64,000 nucleotides of DNA from Pelagibius marinus (lineage in GTDB: Bacteria > Pseudomonadota > Alphaproteobacteria > Kiloniellales > Kiloniellaceae): contig NZ_JACSDK010000010.1 in assembly GCF_014925385.1 (NCBI RefSeq), positions 186,001 through 250,000 on the forward strand, in the 5' to 3' direction. Each line of letters starts with the position of its first letter. Position 1 is the first letter of the stretch. The notes beneath the pieces were generated by a model. It was not told the DNA's origin. It did no database searches and was given only the letters and a program-made list of their open reading frames with translations. Shown here piece after piece: positions 60,408 to 64,000 of the stretch. The position numbers and the translations under genes are program-made.

Positions 60408-61844
60408 ATGCGATCGATGAAAGCAGCGCGGCAGGGGCGCGCTTTTGCAGGGGCTCTGGTTGCAATTCATGGCGTGGTGATCCTGGGTGGCCTCGGCACG
60501 GCGCCGGCGGCGGCGCAGACTCTGAACGAGGCGCTGATCCAGACCTACCAGTCCAATCCCACGTTGAGCGCGGCGCGCGCCCAGTTGCGCGCCACCAATG
60601 AAAGCGTGCCGCAGGCACTCTCCGGTTGGCGTCCGCTGGTGGAGCTGGAAGGCAGAGGCGGCAAGGCCTATGACGACAACATCCGCCCGACCGGTGACGA
60701 CGATGGCCGCAGCCCGGCCAGCGGCGAACTGGTGCTGACCCAGCCGCTCTACCGCGGCGGGCGGACCGTCGCCGGGACCGATCGGGCCGAAAACCAGGTG
60801 CTGGCCGAACGCGCGCGGCTGGAGTCGACGGAGCAGGACGTGCTGCTCAGCGCCGTGACGGCCTATGCCGACGTCTGGCGCGACCAGTCGGTCCTGACGC
60901 TCAACGTGAACAACGAGCAGGTGCTGGCCCGCCAGCTGGAGGCGACCCAGGACCGCTTCGACGTCGGCGAACTGACCCGCACCGACGTGGCCCAGTCGGA
61001 AAGCCGCCTGTCCAGCGCGACGGCCGACCGCATCGGCGCGGAGGGCAACCTCTCGTCCAGCCGCGCCACCTTCGAGAACGTGATCGGCATCTACCCGCAG
61101 CGCCTGGATCAGCCCGCCCTGCCGGCGGAACTGCCCAGGACCCTGGATGACGTGGTCAGCGCCGCCGAGAGCAATAACCCCAACGTCCGGGCGACCAACT
61201 ACGACGAGCTCGCGGCGCTGCGCTCGGTCCGTGAGGTCGAGGGCGAACTGCTGCCGACAATCAATCTGCAGGGCTCGGTCGGCTACCAGCACGAGCGCTC
61301 CTCGCGGACCAGCGAGAGCACCAGCGCCGAGGTGCTGGCCATTGTCTCGGTGCCGCTCTACCAGCAGGGCTCGGTTTCCAGCCGGGTCCGGGAATCCAAG
61401 CAGGTGGCCAGCCAGCGCCGGCTCCTGGTCCGCGAAGCGCTCCGCCAGGCCCGCGAAGACGCGACGTCGGCCTGGGAGAGCCTGCTCACCGCGCGGGCCC
61501 AGATCAGCGCCCTGGAGCAGAGCGTGCGGGCCAATGAAATCGCCCTGGAGGGCGTACGCCAGGAGAACGCCGTGGGTGCGCGTACGGTTCTGGACGTGTT
61601 GGACGCCGAGCAGGAACTGCTGGACGCGCAGGTCAGCCTGGTCAGCGCACAGCGTGACGAGATCGTCGCCACCTACCAAGTCTTCAGCGCCATCGGACGT
61701 ATGACAGCCAGTAGTCTGGGGCTCAATACGGCCATCTACGACCCGGAATCCGACTATAACGCGGTGCGCGACAAGTGGTTCGGCCTGGACGCGCCGGGCT
61801 CCGATGTCGAGAGCTTCCAGGGCGGTTTGACCGGCGAACAGTAG
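60408..61844 (+). CDS. tolC: TolC family outer membrane channel protein
   Basis: A 478-aa outer membrane efflux protein. Residues 1-38 hold the signal (ILGGLGTAPAAAQT). The mature part begins LNEALIQTYQSNPTLSAARAQLRATNE, the first of the two OEP repeats; the second begins near LDDVVSAAESNNPNVRATNYDELAALRSV. Long coiled-coil helices and VPLYQQGSVSSRVRESKQV and GARTVLDVLDAEQELLDAQVSLVSAQRDEIVATYQV are family marks. It serves as the exit duct for type I secretion or RND efflux. The ATG has GGGGAAG eight bases upstream; longer frames back to 60102 are antisense to the pcm gene end. Confidence 0.92.
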   Translation: MRSMKAARQGRAFAGALVAIHGVVILGGLGTAPAAAQTLNEALIQTYQSNPTLSAARAQLRATNESVPQALSGWRPLVELEGRGGKAYDDNIRPTGDDDGRSPASGELVLTQPLYRGGRTVAGTDRAENQVLAERARLESTEQDVLLSAVTAYADVWRDQSVLTLNVNNEQVLARQLEATQDRFDVGELTRTDVAQSESRLSSATADRIGAEGNLSSSRATFENVIGIYPQRLDQPALPAELPRTLDDVVSAAESNNPNVRATNYDELAALRSVREVEGELLPTINLQGSVGYQHERSSRTSESTSAEVLAIVSVPLYQQGSVSSRVRESKQVASQRRLLVREALRQAREDATSAWESLLTARAQISALEQSVRANEIALEGVRQENAVGARTVLDVLDAEQELLDAQVSLVSAQRDEIVATYQVFSAIGRMTASSLGLNTAIYDPESDYNAVRDKWFGLDAPGSDVESFQGGLTGEQ

Positions 61845-61981
61845 GGTTCGGCCCCAAAAACCGCCCAGCCGGGCGGTGGTTTGGTTAACAGAAAATTTCC
61901 GCTTTCCGGTTATCCAATGTTACAAGACCCTTGCCGTGAAGAGGCGGCCTGGGCTTTTGGAGACTGAGTGGCCGGAGTGGT

Positions 61982-62893
61982 ATGAGCGAGCCGGAAGCGC
62001 AAAACGAACCGACGATGGAGGAAATTCTCGCCTCCATCCGCCGAATTATCTCCGAGGACGAGACCGAAGAGGGCAAGCCCGCCGAGGGCGCGGCCCCGGC
62101 GGCAGAGGCTGCGCCTGCGCCCGCCGCGCCGGCGCCGGAGCAGGCCCCGGCTGCTGCCCCGCCGCCGGTCGCCGAGTCCGGGGCCGAAGGGGCTGACAAT
62201 ATTCTCGACCTGACCAAGATGGTCACCGAGGACGGCAGCGTCGTCGATCTGGCCGCCCAGAAGGAGGCCGAGGCCGCTGCCGAGGCGGCAGCATCCGAGC
62301 CCGAAGCCGAGCCCGAGCCCGAGCCTGAGGTGGCCGCCGAAGAGGCCGCCGCGCCTGCCGAGGAAGAAGCCCCGGCAGAGCAGGCCCAGGGTGAGGAAGC
62401 CCCTGTTGAGGAAGCTGCGGCGCCCGACGAGGAGACCGAAGCCGCGCCGGACGACGAGGAGCCCGCCGAAGAACTGCTGAAGCCCATGGAATCCGCGGAA
62501 GCGGAGGAGGCTCCGGCCGAGGCGGCTGCGGAAGAAGACGCTGCCTTTGAAGGGGCCGCGGAGGAGCCTGCCGAGGAAATCACGGCCGAGGAGGCGCCCA
62601 GCGAGGCCTCCCTGGGCCAGGAATTGGCGCCGGCCGATGGCGGCAGCGAGTATGTCTCGGCGGAAACCGCCGCGACCGCCACGGCCTCCCTGGCCGCGAT
62701 CAGCAAGGCCGCCATGGCCAACCGCGAGGGCGATGCCATCGCCATCGGCGGCGGGCGGACCCTCGAGGAACTGGTGCGCGAGTCCCTGGCCCCGGAACTG
62801 AAGGGCTGGCTGGACGAGAATCTCCCCGATTTGGTAGAACGCATTGTTCGCGAGGAGATCCGCAAGATGGTACGACGCGCCGAGGATCAGTAG
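61982..62893 (+). CDS. popZ: Polar organising protein PopZ-like (DUF2497)
   Basis: A 303-aa protein. The N-terminus PTMEEILASIRRIISED is the conserved PopZ peptide that binds client proteins. A long Ala/Glu/Pro-rich disordered region (about 30-220) follows, with acidic repeats. The C-terminus has the conserved oligomerisation helices TLEELVRESLAPELKGWLDENLPDLVERIVREEIRKMVRR. PopZ forms a polar matrix that anchors ParB-parS in alphaproteobacteria. The position directly before valS is conserved. The region is longer than in Caulobacter (177 aa) because of the extended acidic linker. Confidence 0.9.
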   Translation: MSEPEAQNEPTMEEILASIRRIISEDETEEGKPAEGAAPAAEAAPAPAAPAPEQAPAAAPPPVAESGAEGADNILDLTKMVTEDGSVVDLAAQKEAEAAAEAAASEPEAEPEPEPEVAAEEAAAPAEEEAPAEQAQGEEAPVEEAAAPDEETEAAPDDEEPAEELLKPMESAEAEEAPAEAAAEEDAAFEGAAEEPAEEITAEEAPSEASLGQELAPADGGSEYVSAETAATATASLAAISKAAMANREGDAIAIGGGRTLEELVRESLAPELKGWLDENLPDLVERIVREEIRKMVRRAEDQ

Positions 62894-63091
62894 GCTCCCC
62901 GGAAACCCGTCAAAATCACGGCATACCGGGCGGTCAGAGCCCTCGCCAGAGAGGTGATCTGACCGGGTAGCGGCCTGTTGCTATGGCGCTGTCGCCTGCC
63001 ATCTGTTAGACCCCTCCGCTAAATCGAGCGTTCCCGCCATTTCTCGCAGCCGGGGGCGCGCCAAAGCGACAGTTCAAGAGGACCGCCAGCA

Positions 63092-64000
63092 ATGCTGGAT
63101 AAGACCTATCGGCCCGACGAGGTCGAGGATCGGCAGTATTCCCGTTGGGAGGCCGCGGACGCCTTTTCGGCCAAGTTCGACGCCACCAAGGAACCCTTCA
63201 CCATCATGATCCCGCCGCCCAACGTGACGGGCAGCCTGCACATGGGTCATGCGCTGAACAACACCATCCAGGACATCCTGGTCCGCTACCAGCGCATGCA
63301 GGGCAAGGACGTGCTGTGGCAGCCGGGCACCGACCATGCCGGCATCGCCACCCAGATGGTGGTCGAGCGCCAGCTGGGCGAGGAAGGCATCGAGCTGGAC
63401 CGCGGCCTGCCGCTGGCCCTCGGCAACACCAAGCACATCGGCCGCGAGGAGTTCATCGAGCGGGTCTGGAAGTGGCGCGACCAGTCCGGCGGCACCATCC
63501 TGAAGCAGCTGCGCCGCCTGGGCGCCTCCTGCGACTGGCAGCGCGAGCGCTTCACCATGGACGAGGGCCTCTCCGAGGCGGTGCTGAAGGTCTTCGTGAC
63601 CCTCTACCGCGAGGGCCTGATTTACCGCGACAAGCGCCTGGTGAACTGGGACCCGCGCTTCCATACCGCGATCTCCGACCTGGAGGTCGAGCAGAAGGAA
63701 ATGAACGGCCACCTCTGGCACTTCCGCTACCCCATCGAAGGGGAAGAGGGCCGCTTCATCACCGTGGCGACGACCCGCCCGGAGACCATGCTGGGCGACA
63801 CCGCCGTGGCCGTGCATCCGGACGACGAGCGCTACAAGGACCTGGTCGGCAAGCACGCCATCCTGCCGCTGGTCGGCCGGCGCATCCCCATCGTCGCCGA
63901 CGACTACGCCGACCCGGAGCAGGGCTCGGGCGCGGTGAAGATCACCCCGGCGCACGACTTCAACGACTTCGAGGTCGGCAAGCGCCACGATCTGGAGATG
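63092..64000 (+). CDS. valS: Valyl-tRNA synthetase (N-terminal part, cut by window edge)
   Basis: The first 303 residues are present; the frame runs off the right end. It has [23 protein letters not shown], the class I HIGH motif as [33 protein letters not shown], and the start of the editing (CP1) domain ([30 protein letters not shown]). The KMSKS motif and anticodon-binding domain lie outside. It attaches valine to tRNA-Val. The ATG has GAGGA upstream. It follows popZ by 198 bases. Confidence 0.96.
   Translation, partial: MLDKTYRPDEVEDRQYSRWEAADAFSAKFDATKEPFTIMIPPPNVTGSLHMGHALNNTIQDILVRYQRMQGKDVLWQPGTDHAGIATQMVVERQLGEEGIELDRGLPLALGNTKHIGREEFIERVWKWRDQSGGTILKQLRRLGASCDWQRERFTMDEGLSEAVLKVFVTLYREGLIYRDKRLVNWDPRFHTAISDLEVEQKEMNGHLWHFRYPIEGEEGRFITVATTRPETMLGDTAVAVHPDDERYKDLVGKHAILPLVGRRIPIVADDYADPEQGSGAVKITPAHDFNDFEVGKRHDLEM

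Overview
The window is about 64 kb of high-GC chromosomal DNA from an alphaproteobacterium, most likely a Rhodospirillales-type free-living heterotroph. This is inferred from gene order and codon use, not from a marker gene. The main clues are a popZ gene (DUF2497) directly before valS with tolC and a pcm-like gene upstream, the pairing of TauE/SafE with a TIGR02186-type membrane protein, an ArsR-methyltransferase regulator before metF-metH, and oxidative xylose genes of the Caulobacter type. I see no phage, transposase, integrase, CRISPR array or rRNA. There are two tRNA genes (Asn, Cys).

Layout. 1-3.2 kb: end of a phosphonate-catabolism operon (HD protein, DUF1045 protein) facing a lipid-related pair (LpxH-like phosphatase and a GT4 glycosyltransferase). 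3.2-5.6 kb: a secreted coiled-coil protein with twin CX3C motifs and a small lower-GC partner. 5.8-21.6 kb: a sugar region with an SMP-30-type lactonase, three RbsABC-like importers and a xylose dehydrogenase. The importers differ in architecture: fused permease with single ATPase; split permeases with double ATPase; and XylFHG. 22.1-28.7 kb: SoeABC-like sulfite dehydrogenase with a sulfite exporter. 28.7-32.8 kb: OpgG/OpgH glucan synthesis with an extra small gene between them. 33.8-35.4 kb: a histone H1-like protein and a patatin-like phospholipase. 35.5-41.1 kb: a SahR-like regulator with metF and metH.

41.1-49.4 kb is a mixed region. It holds a cold-shock gene, then an AT-rich-flanked operon of tiny genes (a Cys-repeat secreted protein, a coiled-coil protein and two zinc ribbons), a zinc metallopeptidase, an RraA-like protein and a gamma-glutamyltransferase. 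49.5-53.0 kb is a compact dTDP-L-rhamnose operon (rfbCBDA). 53.1-57.5 kb holds a MoaD-like/BNR-repeat pair, tryptophan 2,3-dioxygenase with a kynureninase-like enzyme, and a PAS protein. 57.7-59.4 kb has a second histone-like gene, the two tRNAs and small ORFs. 59.6-64 kb has pcm, tolC, popZ and the start of valS.

Regulatory signals tie some of these together. A near-identical 15-bp LacI-type palindrome lies upstream of both the lactonase gene and the second sugar importer. A strong stem-loop follows the binding-protein gene in all three sugar importer operons. A GATAT-N4-ATATC dyad sits inside the promoter of the methionine operon. The least explained items are the twin-CX3C coiled-coil protein and the Cys-repeat/zinc-ribbon operon.
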